A stretch of 64,000 nt of DNA. Origin: Bacteroidales bacterium UBA3843. Its GTDB lineage: Bacteria; Bacteroidota; Bacteroidia; Bacteroidales; Paludibacteraceae. Shown piece by piece: positions 27,019 through 36,500 of the stretch; within the stretch, counting starts at the first letter, position 1, and each line of letters begins with the position of its first letter. Both the position numbers and the translations under genes were made by a program. The notes beneath the pieces are model-generated. The model saw nothing but the letters and a program-made list of their open reading frames with translations. It searched no databases and was not told the origin of the DNA. The stretch lies in contig DGHR01000012.1 in the NCBI GenBank assembly GCA_002392745.1, positions 98,313-162,312 of the forward strand, given 5' to 3'.

Positions 27019-27661
27019 CTTTGCGGATTAGGGTCAGCCCGTCGCGCAATGGGAGGATGACTTGCTCGAAGCGGTCATCCTCTTTCATTTTGTCGTTGAA
27101 GGCGCGCAGGCCCAGGGTCTGTTTGTCGCGGTCGTAAGCGGGGTCTATGATGTGTCCGTCCCATAGGGTGTTGTCTGCCAGTATGAATCCGCCTGTGGGC
27201 ACCAGCGGATAGACCGCCTCGATATATGCGCAATACTCGCGTTTGTCTGCGTCGATGAATACCAGCTCGAACTCGTTCTTTCCTTCGCTCGCCAGTTCCT
27301 TTACGCGTTCAACGGCGTCCCCGATGAGCAGTTCTATCTTTTCTCCCAGGGGCGAACGTGCCAGATTGCGGCGGATGGTCTCTTCCAGTTCGTCGTTGTG
27401 CTCGATGCTGATTAGCCGCCCGTCTTCCGCTAACCCTTCTGCCAGACACAATGCGCTGTAGCCGGTATAGGTTCCGAGCTCCAGTATGCGCTTCGGGCGT
27501 ATCATATGGCTCAGCATACTCAGTACACGTCCCTGTATATGACCGCTCAGCATGTGCGGGTTCAGGATATGGACATATGTGTCGCGTGTGATTGCTTCCA
27601 GCCACTCGCTCTCGGCGGTGCTGTGTGCGGAAATATAATCTTCTATTGTCATTTCGGACAT
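27011..27661 (-). CDS. SAM-dependent O-methyltransferase (family 3, catechol OMT-like)
   Basis: A 216-residue class I methyltransferase. The N-terminal YISAHSTAESEWLEAI is typical of family 3. SAM motif I is ILELGTYTGYSALCLAEGL near residue 58, the acidic motif is LISIEHNDELEETIRRN, and the metal-binding motif is FELVFIDADKREY near residue 135, with DNTLWDG downstream. It methylates a small hydroxylated compound with divalent-metal help; the substrate is unknown. It faces the PatB-like gene tail to tail with overlapping stop regions, so antisense interference at the 3' ends is possible. Confidence 0.92.
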   Translation of the reverse strand: MSEMTIEDYISAHSTAESEWLEAITRDTYVHILNPHMLSGHIQGRVLSMLSHMIRPKRILELGTYTGYSALCLAEGLAEDGRLISIEHNDELEETIRRNLARSPLGEKIELLIGDAVERVKELASEGKNEFELVFIDADKREYCAYIEAVYPLVPTGGFILADNTLWDGHIIDPAYDRDKQTLGLRAFNDKMKEDDRFEQVILPLRDGLTLIRKVK

Positions 27662-27720
27662 CTCTTGTCGGGGCTTGGTTTACATTTTGATACTAAAAAA
27701 CGCACAAAAGTACAAAAAAA

Positions 27721-27752
27721 TTTGCACATGTACAAAAAAAGTTGTAACTTTG
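27721..27752 (+). promoter_or_regulatory. Promoter of the Lrp-like gene
   Basis: TTTG at 27721-27724 and TAACTTTG at 27745-27752, spaced by 20 bases. The ACATGT palindrome at 27727-27732 between the two boxes and the preceding GTACAAAAAAATTTG repeat could be sites for autoregulation, as is usual for Lrp proteins. Confidence 0.75.
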
Positions 27753-27781
27753 CGCCAAAATTAAATCATTTTATTACTTTC

Positions 27782-28240
27782 ATGGAAAAAATCGACGAAT
27801 TAGACCGTAAGATTCTGAAAATTATTACACAAAGCGCCCGTATTCCCTTCAAGGAAGTGGCCGAACAGTGTGGTGTCAGCCGTGCGGCTGTTCACCAGCG
27901 TGTGCAGAAAATGTTCGACAATGGGGTGATTACAGGCTCCAGCTATCATGTGCAGCCTAAAATGTTGGGATATCAGCTTTGTGTGTATATTGGTATCACG
28001 ATGGAGAAGGCCTCTATGTACAATCAGGTTATTGCTGAGCTGCAGGAAATTCCGGAGGTGGTTGAAGCGCAATATACCCTGGGTGCATTTGGTATTCTGA
28101 TTAAGCTGTTCGCCCATGATAACGAGCATCTGCTCTATTTGCTCAATTCCAAGATTCAGGCTATACCCGGCGTGGCGGACACTACGACACTGACCGCCCT
28201 CTCGCAGCCTATTTATCGCCAACTGCCCATCGAAATCTAA
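27782..28240 (+). CDS. Lrp/AsnC-family transcriptional regulator
   Basis: A 152-residue regulator. The N-terminal winged helix begins MEKIDELDRKILKIITQSARIPFKEVAEQCGVSRAAVHQRVQKM. The C-terminal RAM ligand domain follows (YQLCVYIGITMEKAS, VVEAQYTLGAFGILIKLFA). Members bind DNA as multimers and sense amino acids. I start at the ATG 30 nt after the -7 box; the longer open frame upstream overlaps the promoter and the opposite methyltransferase gene. It lies 9 bp before trpS, so it is probably cotranscribed with it, a possible amino-acid-responsive link. Confidence 0.93.
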   Translation: MEKIDELDRKILKIITQSARIPFKEVAEQCGVSRAAVHQRVQKMFDNGVITGSSYHVQPKMLGYQLCVYIGITMEKASMYNQVIAELQEIPEVVEAQYTLGAFGILIKLFAHDNEHLLYLLNSKIQAIPGVADTTTLTALSQPIYRQLPIEI

Positions 28241-28249
28241 TTCGCAATC

Positions 28250-29239
28250 ATGGAAAGAGTTATCAGTGGAATACGCCCGACAGGCAACTTGCACCTCGGT
28301 AATTATTTCGGGGCGGTGAAGAGTTTCGTCAAGATGCAGGACGAATATGATTGTATGTTCTTTGTCGCCGACTGGCATTCGCTTACTACGCACCCTACGC
28401 CCGAGAATATACGCAAATCGGTCAAAACGATTCTGAGTGAGTATCTGGCCTGCGGGATTGATCCTGAAAAGGCGCCTATATATGTGCAAAGCGATGTAAA
28501 ACAGGTCCTTGAATTGTACCTGTACCTGAATATGAACGCCTATCTGGGAGAGCTCGAGCGCGTCACTTCCTTCAAGGAGAAAGTGCGCAAACAGCCGGAT
28601 AATGTCAATGCCGGACTGCTCACCTATCCATGCCTCATGGCGGCGGATATTCTGATGCACAAGGCCGACAAGGTGCCGGTCGGAAAAGACCAGGAGCAGA
28701 ATATGGAAATGGCGCGGCTCTTCGCTCGCCGATTCAACCGCATTTATAATGTGGAGTATTTCAAGGAACCGCAGTCCTTCTATTTCGCCGACAAGGCTGT
28801 CAAGGTGCCCGGGCTCGACGGCTCAGGCAAGATGGGAAAATCCGAAGGCAACTGCCTGTACCTTTGCGACGATGAAAAGACTGTTACCAGGAAAATCATG
28901 CGGGCGGTGACCGACCAGGGACCTACGCAGCTCAACCAGGAGAAGCCCGAGGTGATACAAAACCTCTTCACGCTCTGCGAGTTGCTGTGTGGCAAACAGG
29001 CGGCGGATTATTACAACGACCTCTACAACAACATGCAGATTCGCTATGGGGATATGAAAAAACAGATGGCAGCGGATGCCAATGCGCTGTTGGCGCCGAT
29101 TCGCGAACGTATCATCGCATATTCGTCCGACGATGCGCTTCTCGATGCTATCATGCGCCGTGGTGCGGAAGCGGCTGCTGCTCGTGCCGAGAAAACCATA
29201 GAAGAGGTTAGAGAGATTATTGGTTTTAGGAAGATATAA
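28250..29239 (+). CDS. trpS: Tryptophanyl-tRNA synthetase
   Basis: A 329-residue class I aminoacyl-tRNA synthetase charging tRNA-Trp. The HIGH-like motif is TGNLHLGNYFGA near residue 12, the KMSKS-like motif is GKMGKSEGN near 195, and DQEQNMEMAR (VGxDQ-type block) lies near 147. Length is full for bacterial TrpRS. It directly follows the Lrp-like gene. No T-box or leader peptide is visible because the upstream gap is only 9 bp. Confidence 0.97.
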   Translation: MERVISGIRPTGNLHLGNYFGAVKSFVKMQDEYDCMFFVADWHSLTTHPTPENIRKSVKTILSEYLACGIDPEKAPIYVQSDVKQVLELYLYLNMNAYLGELERVTSFKEKVRKQPDNVNAGLLTYPCLMAADILMHKADKVPVGKDQEQNMEMARLFARRFNRIYNVEYFKEPQSFYFADKAVKVPGLDGSGKMGKSEGNCLYLCDDEKTVTRKIMRAVTDQGPTQLNQEKPEVIQNLFTLCELLCGKQAADYYNDLYNNMQIRYGDMKKQMAADANALLAPIRERIIAYSSDDALLDAIMRRGAEAAAARAEKTIEEVREIIGFRKI

Positions 29240-29293
29240 ACCAATAAAATCGTGCCCTTGCGGCTAAGAAATTATAGGTTTTAGAAGAATCTG

Positions 29294-29584
29294 ATGCGTA
29301 AGCAATACCACATAGAATTTTCTCTCTCCCTCCTTATGCGGAGGGTTGGGGTGGTCCTTTTCATGGCGTTCGTCATGTTGTCGTGCCAAACGATTCAGGT
29401 CCCTATTGACGATGCCTATTATTCGCCGGTGTTGGAACGCCCGGCGGCTGTTTTTCCGCCGCCTGACAGCGAGGCGCAACCGGTGGCTGCCGATACGGTG
29501 GCTGCGCCAAAAACAACACCAAAACCTACGCTTGAATACACTTCCATCCGGGATACAACAATCACTGTGAAAATCAAACGATGA
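29294..29584 (+). CDS. Small lipoprotein of unknown function
   Basis: A 96-residue protein with an N-terminal hydrophobic stretch ending in the lipobox MLSC (Cys at residue 31), predicting signal peptidase II processing and a mature protein of about 66 residues. The mature part is Pro/Ala-rich and ends TTITVKIKR. A second in-frame ATG at 29336 (MRRVGVVLFMAFVMLSC) gives a more normal signal peptide; the longer version is partly encoded by a palindromic repeat element (29322-29359), so 29336 may be the true start. The stop overlaps the next ATG as ATGA, so it is coupled to the outer-membrane protein. Confidence 0.7.
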   Translation: MRKQYHIEFSLSLLMRRVGVVLFMAFVMLSCQTIQVPIDDAYYSPVLERPAAVFPPPDSEAQPVAADTVAAPKTTPKPTLEYTSIRDTTITVKIKR

Positions 29585-30930
29585 GAAAATCCTTGTTGTT
29601 CATATTGTTTCTTGTCTCTCCCCTTTTAGGGGGAGGTGGAGGCTTTCTCTTTGCGCAGGACCGCGCACGTCTCGCCGAACGCTCTGTTATGGGAACGGCG
29701 CGTTATGTGGCGATGGGAGGAGCAATGTCGGCTGTCGGAGGCGACCCTACTGCGGCGCTGGACAACCCTGCCGGACTCGGACTCTATCAGCGCTCGGAGG
29801 TGATGCTCACGCTTGACTATTCTTTCGACCGCACGATTCAGTCTTCTGTTGTCGGACCGGAGAAGAGGCATTATATCGCTTTCCCGCAGGCTTCGGTGGT
29901 CTTCAGCCGCTATGCCAATCCGGTCTCCGGTAGCGGTTTGCAGTATTACAACTTCATGTTCTCCTATCGCCGTATGAACTCTTTCGGACGCACTATGTAT
30001 GCCGAGGGGGCGAAAGACGCTTCGTTGGGAGCGCTGTTTGCTTCTACGGGAGTGGACATGAAAATCCCGTATTGCACGGATCGCACCAACTCTGTCAACA
30101 ACCTTCTGCTCAAGGAATACGGCTATGCCAACGAGTATGCGCTCGATTGGGCGGCGAACATATCGAACCGCTGGTATGTGGGAGTGGGCCTGCACATGCA
30201 GTCCTATTCGATGACTTCGGAAGCGGATTTCTACGAGGATTTTGCGCGGACGAATGCGACCGGTCTGCGTTATAGCAATATCAACCGCACCTCGGTTGCT
30301 ATGTCCGGAGTAGGGTGCAATCTCTCGTTGGGAGCTATCTGCCGCCCTACGCGCTGGCTGCGTTTGGGACTTGCGGTGCAAACACCTTCCCTCGGTTCGG
30401 TCAATACCTATACATCGGGTGTATTGCGCGCCCAGACGGACTCGCTCAGGGCTTCGTCTATCAGCAACGGCAGTCCTCCCTCGCGCTCCTACCATGCGCC
30501 ATTGCGTACAACGGCTTCCGTGGCTTTCCAATTCGGCTATTTCGGTATGCTTGCCTTGCAATATGATTATTCGCACGCGTCATACCAGCACGATATCCAC
30601 TCGCTGCGTGCCGGACTTGAAATCATCCCTGTGCCGGGAATGTATATCAATGCGGGATATGTCTACGAGAGCACGTTCCGGACGGACTATATGGTTGTGC
30701 CTGTCTCCGCTACACTGGACCGTCAGGACGCCTATTTCCAATTTCCCAAAGCTACGCAATACGCTTCTGTCGGACTTGGCTACCGCGGTCAGCATGTGAT
30801 TGTCCAAGCCGCGTATCAGTACCGCTGGCAGAATCTGAAACTCTTTGCACACGAATATGCCAATCCGTATGATATGCACGCAGATACACACCGTGTCGTC
30901 CTGACTTTCGCATGGCATAGGGGATGGTAA
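29581..30930 (+). CDS. Outer-membrane beta-barrel protein, OmpP1/FadL-like
   Basis: A 449-residue protein with a signal peptide (cleavage near FLFAQ-D) whose hydrophobic core contains SPLLGGGGG, read from a palindromic element. The mature start RSVMGTARYVAMGGAMSAVGGDPTAALDNPAGLG is the typical N-terminal plug signature of Bacteroidetes OmpP1/FadL/PorV-type proteins. Many alternating aromatic beta strands follow to a C-terminal RVVLTFAWHRGW. It probably forms a 14-stranded channel for hydrophobic compounds or a surface-protein accessory; it lacks enough PorV features to assign type IX secretion. The ATG is in an ATGA overlap with the lipoprotein gene. Confidence 0.83.
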   Translation: MRKSLLFILFLVSPLLGGGGGFLFAQDRARLAERSVMGTARYVAMGGAMSAVGGDPTAALDNPAGLGLYQRSEVMLTLDYSFDRTIQSSVVGPEKRHYIAFPQASVVFSRYANPVSGSGLQYYNFMFSYRRMNSFGRTMYAEGAKDASLGALFASTGVDMKIPYCTDRTNSVNNLLLKEYGYANEYALDWAANISNRWYVGVGLHMQSYSMTSEADFYEDFARTNATGLRYSNINRTSVAMSGVGCNLSLGAICRPTRWLRLGLAVQTPSLGSVNTYTSGVLRAQTDSLRASSISNGSPPSRSYHAPLRTTASVAFQFGYFGMLALQYDYSHASYQHDIHSLRAGLEIIPVPGMYINAGYVYESTFRTDYMVVPVSATLDRQDAYFQFPKATQYASVGLGYRGQHVIVQAAYQYRWQNLKLFAHEYANPYDMHADTHRVVLTFAWHRGW

Positions 30931-31409
30931 AAAAGACACATATTACTCAGACTCTCCTCGGGGCGTAAACCAAGCCGCAGGCTGTTTGCGGACCGAAGAG
31001 CGGAGGCAATGGTCGCACCTGCGATTTAGCGGAGCGGTATCGCTTATTTGCGATCCATTTGCCGAACGCGAGCGGCAGTCCTTCTCCGAGGGCGCTGAGC
31101 GCGAAAGCGAGCGTTCGTATAACACATAGGAACCGGAAAACTCAACAAACTAAAAACAAACCGAGTGCAAATGCTTCACTAATGGCGTGCCGGTACTCTA
31201 CGCCGTGACCCGCGCAAGCGGTAGCGATGAGGTGGCCGGATTACAAAGGGAAAAGCAGGCCTCAAATCCTATTCTCTGGAAGTTTTCTCGAGTAAAAAGT
31301 TATACGAACGCTTTTTTTGTGCCCTTTGCTTTCGGCTTCTCAACCAACCGTATTTATTTTTGTTTTTCTCTCGGAACGGGCAAACGGACCGGTGAGAAAA
31401 TGTAAGATT
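30931..31409. other. Long gene-free stretch with a GC-rich, foldable segment
   Basis: No convincing gene was found here. Bases about 30955-31120 are GC-rich with several short complementary arms: CCTCGG at 30955-30960 with CCGAGG near 31085-31090, a CCGCA/TGCGG hairpin near 30972-30988, and GCGCTGAGCGC near 31091-31101. They could fold as a structured RNA. The segment also holds a 14-mer (TTGCCGAACGCGAG, 31059-31072) found again at 63408-63421 in the leader of a small gene. The rest is unremarkable up to the regulatory sites at 31410. Confidence 0.5.
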
Positions 31410-31455
31410 GAACGATTTTGTAGATAAATTTGGTTATTTTGACCGAAAATGATGA
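31410..31455 (+). promoter_or_regulatory. Predicted two-half-site operator of the TPR-AraC regulator (own promoter)
   Basis: Half-site A GAACGATTTTGTAGAT (31410-31425) and half-site B GACCGAAAATGATGA (31441-31455) are direct repeats 31 bp apart, with B starting 37 bp before the -7 box. The same pair occurs at 33324-33359 with B at exactly the same distance from that promoter. Confidence 0.6.
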
Positions 31456-31485
31456 TTGCTATTCAAAAAAAAAGCAGTATCTTTG
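31456..31485 (+). promoter_or_regulatory. Promoter of the TPR-AraC regulator gene
   Basis: TTG at 31456-31458 and TATCTTTG at 31478-31485, 19 bases apart. Half-site B of the predicted operator abuts the -33 box. The leader to the ATG is about 22-25 nt. Confidence 0.75.
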
Positions 31486-31514
31486 CACTCGAAATTCATT
31501 AACCTGAATATCTT

Positions 31515-33197
31515 ATGAATCGACGAAGAGCATTTATCATTTCTTTACTCGCACTTTTTTGTAGTTCGCTGTCTCTCTATGCGGACGAACTGACGACATC
31601 CCTCCAGCAGTTCAATCGTCGGGCTACCGTCGCGAATGCGAACCGTTATATGTCGGCTCTTGCCGGAACGGGCTTTCTTGACGAACCGATTGTGATAGCC
31701 GAGGGTGCCGAGAGCGACTCGCTGAGGGCGGTTGTTTGGTATTGGGCGGCGGAGTATTTCTATGATGCGCAGAATTTTGTGACGGCGGCGCAGTATGGCG
31801 AGCAGTCTATTCCTCTCTGCCGTAATTATTCCGACCGTGTGATGCACGCCGATTGCGCATCGCTGCTTGGGCTTATTTACGTCCGTTTGGGCGATTTCAG
31901 CCGTGCGGCCAAGTATGCCAAAGAGTGCAACGAACTGGATTTGCAGAGCGGTAATCCGGATAACATCGCTTCCAGCTACAACACGCTTGCCGGCATTTAT
32001 ATGTCAATGCGTCAGCCCGACGAGGCGGAGAAATATATCTTGTTGGCGATTGATTATATCCATCGTGTGGATAATCCCGCGCGCGAAGCGGTTATCTATG
32101 GCATGGCGAGCGAGGTCTATCAGCACAAGAATATCCCGGCCAAGTCGCTCAAGTATGCCACACGTGCATGGGAACTCGAAAAATCCCTTGGTCGGCTTGA
32201 CAAGGCCGCGGTGCGTCAGACGCAACGTGCGGCGGCGCTTACCGTGCTTGAGCAGTACGCCGAGGCGGAGCAGTGTCTGACAGAGGCTATTCCGGTGCTC
32301 GAGCAGTCCGGTAATTATCACTCTCTGGCTATTGCTTACAACCAGATGGGAGACCTGCTCTACGTCACGGGGCGGAACCGCGAAGGGGCGGATTATTACT
32401 ACAAGGCGCTGCCAATTTTCATGGCGCAGCATGATTTATATAATGAAGCGCACACGCGCAAGGGCCTGCGCGAGACGCTGAGGGGAATTAACCCGGAGGA
32501 AGCGCTCGAGCATGGCGACCGTTTTGAGCACCTGCGCGACTCTATCTATGACCAGGAGGCGAAGACCAACCTTACGCAGTTAGCCGCGGAGTTGGGGAAC
32601 GATATCCTTCAGCAGCTCTTCCGCAAGCAGCGCGCACGATCCTATGTGACCCTTCTTGTTATATGCTTGCTGTTCATCATCTCGGCGCTGGCTACGTATA
32701 TTGTCTTCCGTCGCCATCAGCGCCTCCAGGTGCAGCATTTCAATGCTTTGCTTCGCGAGGTCGAGATCCTCAGGAGCCAGGAGCGGATGAAACGTATTAT
32801 TGACAACTCCGAGGAGGAGACCAAACGACGCTCCGAGAGGGAAGCCGATGCCGATGACAGCCTTTTCTTGGCAAGGGTGGTGGAGTATATCAACAATGCC
32901 TTGCCCCAGGGGGATGTCTCTATCGAAGCACTTGCGGATGCCATGTGTATGTCTGTCTCTACGCTACGGAGGCGTATGCAGAATGCCTCCGGCAGTTCGC
33001 CGAAAGCCTTTATTCAGGTCGTGCAAATCAACAAAGCGAAGGAGCTCCTTACTACTGTTCCGCCGCCATTTAGTTCTATCCAGGAGATTGCCAATGCCTG
33101 CGGATACAAAGAGTCGAACTCTTTCATTCGCGCTTTCCAGCGTTACACTGGAGTCACACCGGCCAGATGGAGGGAACAGAACAAACCCAATACTTAA
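31515..33197 (+). CDS. Membrane-bound TPR sensor with C-terminal AraC-type DNA-binding domain
   Basis: A 560-residue hybrid regulator. It has an N-terminal signal peptide (residues 1-24) and about six TPR-like helical repeats (residues 60-330, such as DFSRAAKYAKECNELDLQ and QPDEAEKYILLAIDYI). One membrane helix follows (YVTLLVICLLFIISALATYIVF, residues 377-398), then a charged coiled coil, and an AraC HTH pair (residues 450-555) with VSIEALADAMCMSVSTLRRRM and IQEIANACGYKESNSFIRAF. The TPR part is predicted periplasmic and DNA binding cytoplasmic. It lies upstream of secreted-protein genes; the shared motif at its own promoter and at the next gene's promoter suggests autoregulation and control of that neighbour. 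Confidence 0.88.
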   Translation: MNRRRAFIISLLALFCSSLSLYADELTTSLQQFNRRATVANANRYMSALAGTGFLDEPIVIAEGAESDSLRAVVWYWAAEYFYDAQNFVTAAQYGEQSIPLCRNYSDRVMHADCASLLGLIYVRLGDFSRAAKYAKECNELDLQSGNPDNIASSYNTLAGIYMSMRQPDEAEKYILLAIDYIHRVDNPAREAVIYGMASEVYQHKNIPAKSLKYATRAWELEKSLGRLDKAAVRQTQRAAALTVLEQYAEAEQCLTEAIPVLEQSGNYHSLAIAYNQMGDLLYVTGRNREGADYYYKALPIFMAQHDLYNEAHTRKGLRETLRGINPEEALEHGDRFEHLRDSIYDQEAKTNLTQLAAELGNDILQQLFRKQRARSYVTLLVICLLFIISALATYIVFRRHQRLQVQHFNALLREVEILRSQERMKRIIDNSEEETKRRSEREADADDSLFLARVVEYINNALPQGDVSIEALADAMCMSVSTLRRRMQNASGSSPKAFIQVVQINKAKELLTTVPPPFSSIQEIANACGYKESNSFIRAFQRYTGVTPARWREQNKPNT

Positions 33198-33218
33198 TCT
33201 TCTTAGTCTTCCTAATCC

Positions 33219-33250
33219 ATAGCTCGTGCATCTGCACGGGCTATTTTTTA
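33219..33250 (+). terminator. Rho-independent terminator after the TPR-AraC gene
   Basis: A 12-bp stem (33219-33230 with 33233-33244, one G-T pair, 2-base loop) with core CTCGTGCA/TGCACGGG is followed by TTTTTT. It separates the regulator transcript from the downstream secreted-protein gene. Confidence 0.9.
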
Positions 33251-33288
33251 ACCAATAACCAATCACCAATAACCAATCACCAATAACC
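33251..33288. repeat. CAAT-type simple repeat
   Basis: Alternating ACCAATAACC / AATCACCAAT units, about 38 bp, directly after the terminator. It belongs to the same family as the repeats at 18161-18242 and 57512-57550. Confidence 0.85.
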
Positions 33289-33323
33289 TTTCCCCTCTAT
33301 TTTTCCCCCCTCAACTGCATTTT

Positions 33324-33359
33324 GACCGATTTTGTAGATTTTTTGAACGATTTTGATGA
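33324..33359 (+). promoter_or_regulatory. Predicted operator of the TPR-AraC regulator upstream of the InlB-repeat protein gene
   Basis: Half-site A GACCGATTTTGTAGAT (33324-33339) and half-site B GAACGATTTTGATGA (33345-33359) are direct repeats 21 bp apart. B starts 37 bp before the -7 box TAACTTTG at 33382-33389. No good -33 TTG is present at the right spacing, as expected for an activator-dependent promoter. Confidence 0.6.
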
Positions 33360-33381
33360 CAATTATTTGAAATAAATGCTG

Positions 33382-33389
33382 TAACTTTG
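33382..33389 (+). promoter_or_regulatory. -7 element for the InlB-repeat protein gene
   Basis: TAACTTTG matches the Bacteroidetes -7 box. The predicted leader to the ATG at 33599 is long, about 200 nt, and contains an imperfect ATATATATTGTCAATATATAT dyad (33515-33535) that might form a hairpin. Confidence 0.65.
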
Positions 33390-33598
33390 CACCGTCGTTG
33401 AGTAGATACGCATATTGCCAGCAGAAAAACGCTAAAATTTTATGACTCTGATTAGACTCTCGTCGGAGTGCCGTAGGAGCATTGTTTGACCTTTATTGTA
33501 TCCTACCCAAACCTATATATATTGTCAATATATATCCCGTGATTTTTACAGACATCTCTTAAAATAGTGTATTATTAACCCCCAAAAAACAAATCATT

Positions 33599-36500
33599 AT
33601 GAAAAAAATCTTTACTCTCTTGTTTGCTGCCTTCATGGCGCTTAACCTCCGGGCGCAGTGCACAGATTCAATCCCTGCACCTGTTTACATGGCAAATATT
33701 CAGTTTGACACCAAAACGAATATATTGTCCTTTAATGATGTTTTTCACCCTGAAAAAATTATAAACCGTTCCTATGGCATAAGTATCTGGTACAAAACGC
33801 AAGATGCGTGTATTCGTAAGACCACATCGCAGTATATCTACGGAGATAATGCTATTCAGGTAATTGTTCAAGCCGCGACAACAGCTAAAGTTTCATATGG
33901 GGGGGCTCAAGAATTTTGTTTACATAACATTAACGGGAAAAATAATCTGATTTCTGAGTGTTACAAAAATGGATATTCAGATATTCGTATTTTTATACAA
34001 GGTAGGTACGAAAATGACTTGAATCCTGGCGACTGGTTGCAATACGAAGGAAACTCATACTATAATCTGGGCTTCAATAATTATGTGGATGTAACTCTTC
34101 CCACTGGTATTAAGAGAATGTCATATTTCTATGAAGTAAATGAAAACGATAATCCACAGGTTATACTATTCGGTTCTTCGCAAGCTCTTACTGCTGAAGT
34201 GCAGAGTGTAGAAGGATATACCTATAAATGGGAATTTAGCAAAAACAAATCCAGTTGGAATAGTGTTAAACAAGGCAATATATCAACAGTAGATGCTCGC
34301 AAAGGGGTGGAATTGGAGTACACTCCGTCCTTTGCTATCGGCACTTCGGGCGATTTATATTACCGTTTGATTGTCAGTGGTCAACACATGAATGACACTT
34401 CTGTTGTATTTCATGGACAACCTTATTATACTTACTCCTGGGATAATGGAAATTCAAGTTATAACTACAAAGCAGGCGAAAAAATTACCCGCGCAAAACC
34501 TGCCGATTGTTTAGTATATGTGTTTGATAGCGAACTTCAAGTATCACAACGTGACAAGGGTAATGGGTATGTTGAAATTACAATGCCTGCCTGTCCTGTA
34601 GAAGAAAAAGTAGAGACTCCTACTTACACCGTTAAGTTCTGGAACTCGGACCTGACGCTCCTGAAAACCGAAGAGGTAGTCTGCGGCGGCGACGCTACCG
34701 CGCCTGCGGAACCGACCATGCAGAACCTCATCTTCGACCACTGGTCCGCGGATTTCACTAACGTGCACCGCAACCTGAACGTCTATGCGCGATACACCAT
34801 GGCAGGCAATTATTCCTTCGATGCCGCGCAGATTGCGCATACCAACAAACTCTATCCCGCGGACGGATTTGCGGACAGCGAGACACGCGCTATGATGGGA
34901 GACAGCATCACTTTCTGGGCTTCACTTGCTACTCCCTCTGCTTCCAGACTCTATTATCAGACCGCGCGACGCAACGCGCAGGGCGAATGGGACTGGAACG
35001 ACGCTACGCAAGTAGGAGAGTTCACCGCTGCGGATGTGGCGGCGGGCAAAGCCAAAGAGTTCACAAAGACAGTTCCCGTCTTCTATAACTACTACAACGA
35101 GCAGTATCTGGAGCAAGGATTCGCGTTCCGCTTTATGGTCAACTGCGGAGGCGAGAATATCTACTCCGAAGTATATGAATACGATGTCTATTATCCGCTG
35201 TATATCAACTCGCTCATTGACGATGGAGGCATATACGAGACGCTGATGGTGGAGAATACGGCGCATGATATTGCGCTGGGAGCGGAGAATCTTCTTATCC
35301 CTGCGCGCTACCAGGATACAATACGTATCTACCGCCTCAACGGAGGAGCCGGTGCCTGCATGAACTTCGCACGCGTGAATAAACCGCAGTCTATGTACGC
35401 TCTCGAGGACGGACTCGACGGAGACGGCAACGCTTATGTCATCGCTCCTGGAGAGAAAGAGACACTCAATGTCGATGTTGCCAAGATGGCGGTGGTCTTC
35501 GATGGCGCTGCACCGACCACCAAGTATGACTTCACTTCCCAGGGCGTGGGATACAAAGGCAATGCCTACTATGCCGAAGTGGTCAACTGCGGAGGTTCTG
35601 TCCAGAACATACCCGCTGACCCGGCGAACGGGCAACAGACGCTCTTTATTGGATGGCAGGCATGGGGAGACTATGCTGACAACGCCTATCTCAATGTACC
35701 GGCTACCGGTGACCCGTATATTGGCTTCACGGCCATGTGGGAAGATATACCCGATGCGCCGACCTACACTGTTATCTTCTTTGACAAGGACGGAAATATT
35801 CTTTCCACCCAGGTGGTCAAAGAGGGGGAGAACGCCGTTCCGCCTGTCGCTCCGGAAGTAGCCGGATACCATTTCGTAGGATGGGATAGCCCTTATACCA
35901 CTATCACGAACGACAAAGACATCACGGCGGTTTATGGCGAGGACAGCAAGACTTGGACGGTAACCTATCTCAACTGGGATAACTCGCCCCTCGGTACAGA
36001 GCAAGTCAACGATGGCGAGGCGGCGCAAGGCGTCATTGCTACACGCACCGGTTACACCTTCGTCGGTTGGAGCGAAGATATCTCTTCCGTCAAGAGCGAT
36101 ATGACTGTCACTGCCCTCTTCGATGTCAGCGTCTTTACTATCACATATACTATTGACGGTGCGGAAATTCTGAGCGAGCAGGTTTCATACGGCAAGATGC
36201 CGTCGGCATACCAGGCTATTGAGGAGCAGGGCAAACCTGCTACCGAGCAATATGTCTATACCTTCTCCCATTGGAATCCGGATATCGTCCCTGCCGTCGC
36301 GGACGCTACCTACGAAGCGGTCTTTACTTCCTCACTTCGCAAATACCTCGTGCGCTTCCAGAATTGGGACCACACACTCCTCTCCGAGCAACAGGTAGAG
36401 TACGGCAAAGCCGCACAAGCTCCGGCTAACCCGACACGCGAAGGATATACCTTCAAGGGATGGGATCGTGAGTTCAACTCTATTATTGCTGACATGACCA

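Noticed and set aside
31187..31405. 72-codon frame in the 30.9-31.5 kb gap
   Set aside because: No recognisable domain, poor codon pattern, no promoter close by, and it ends inside the regulatory region of the TPR-AraC gene.
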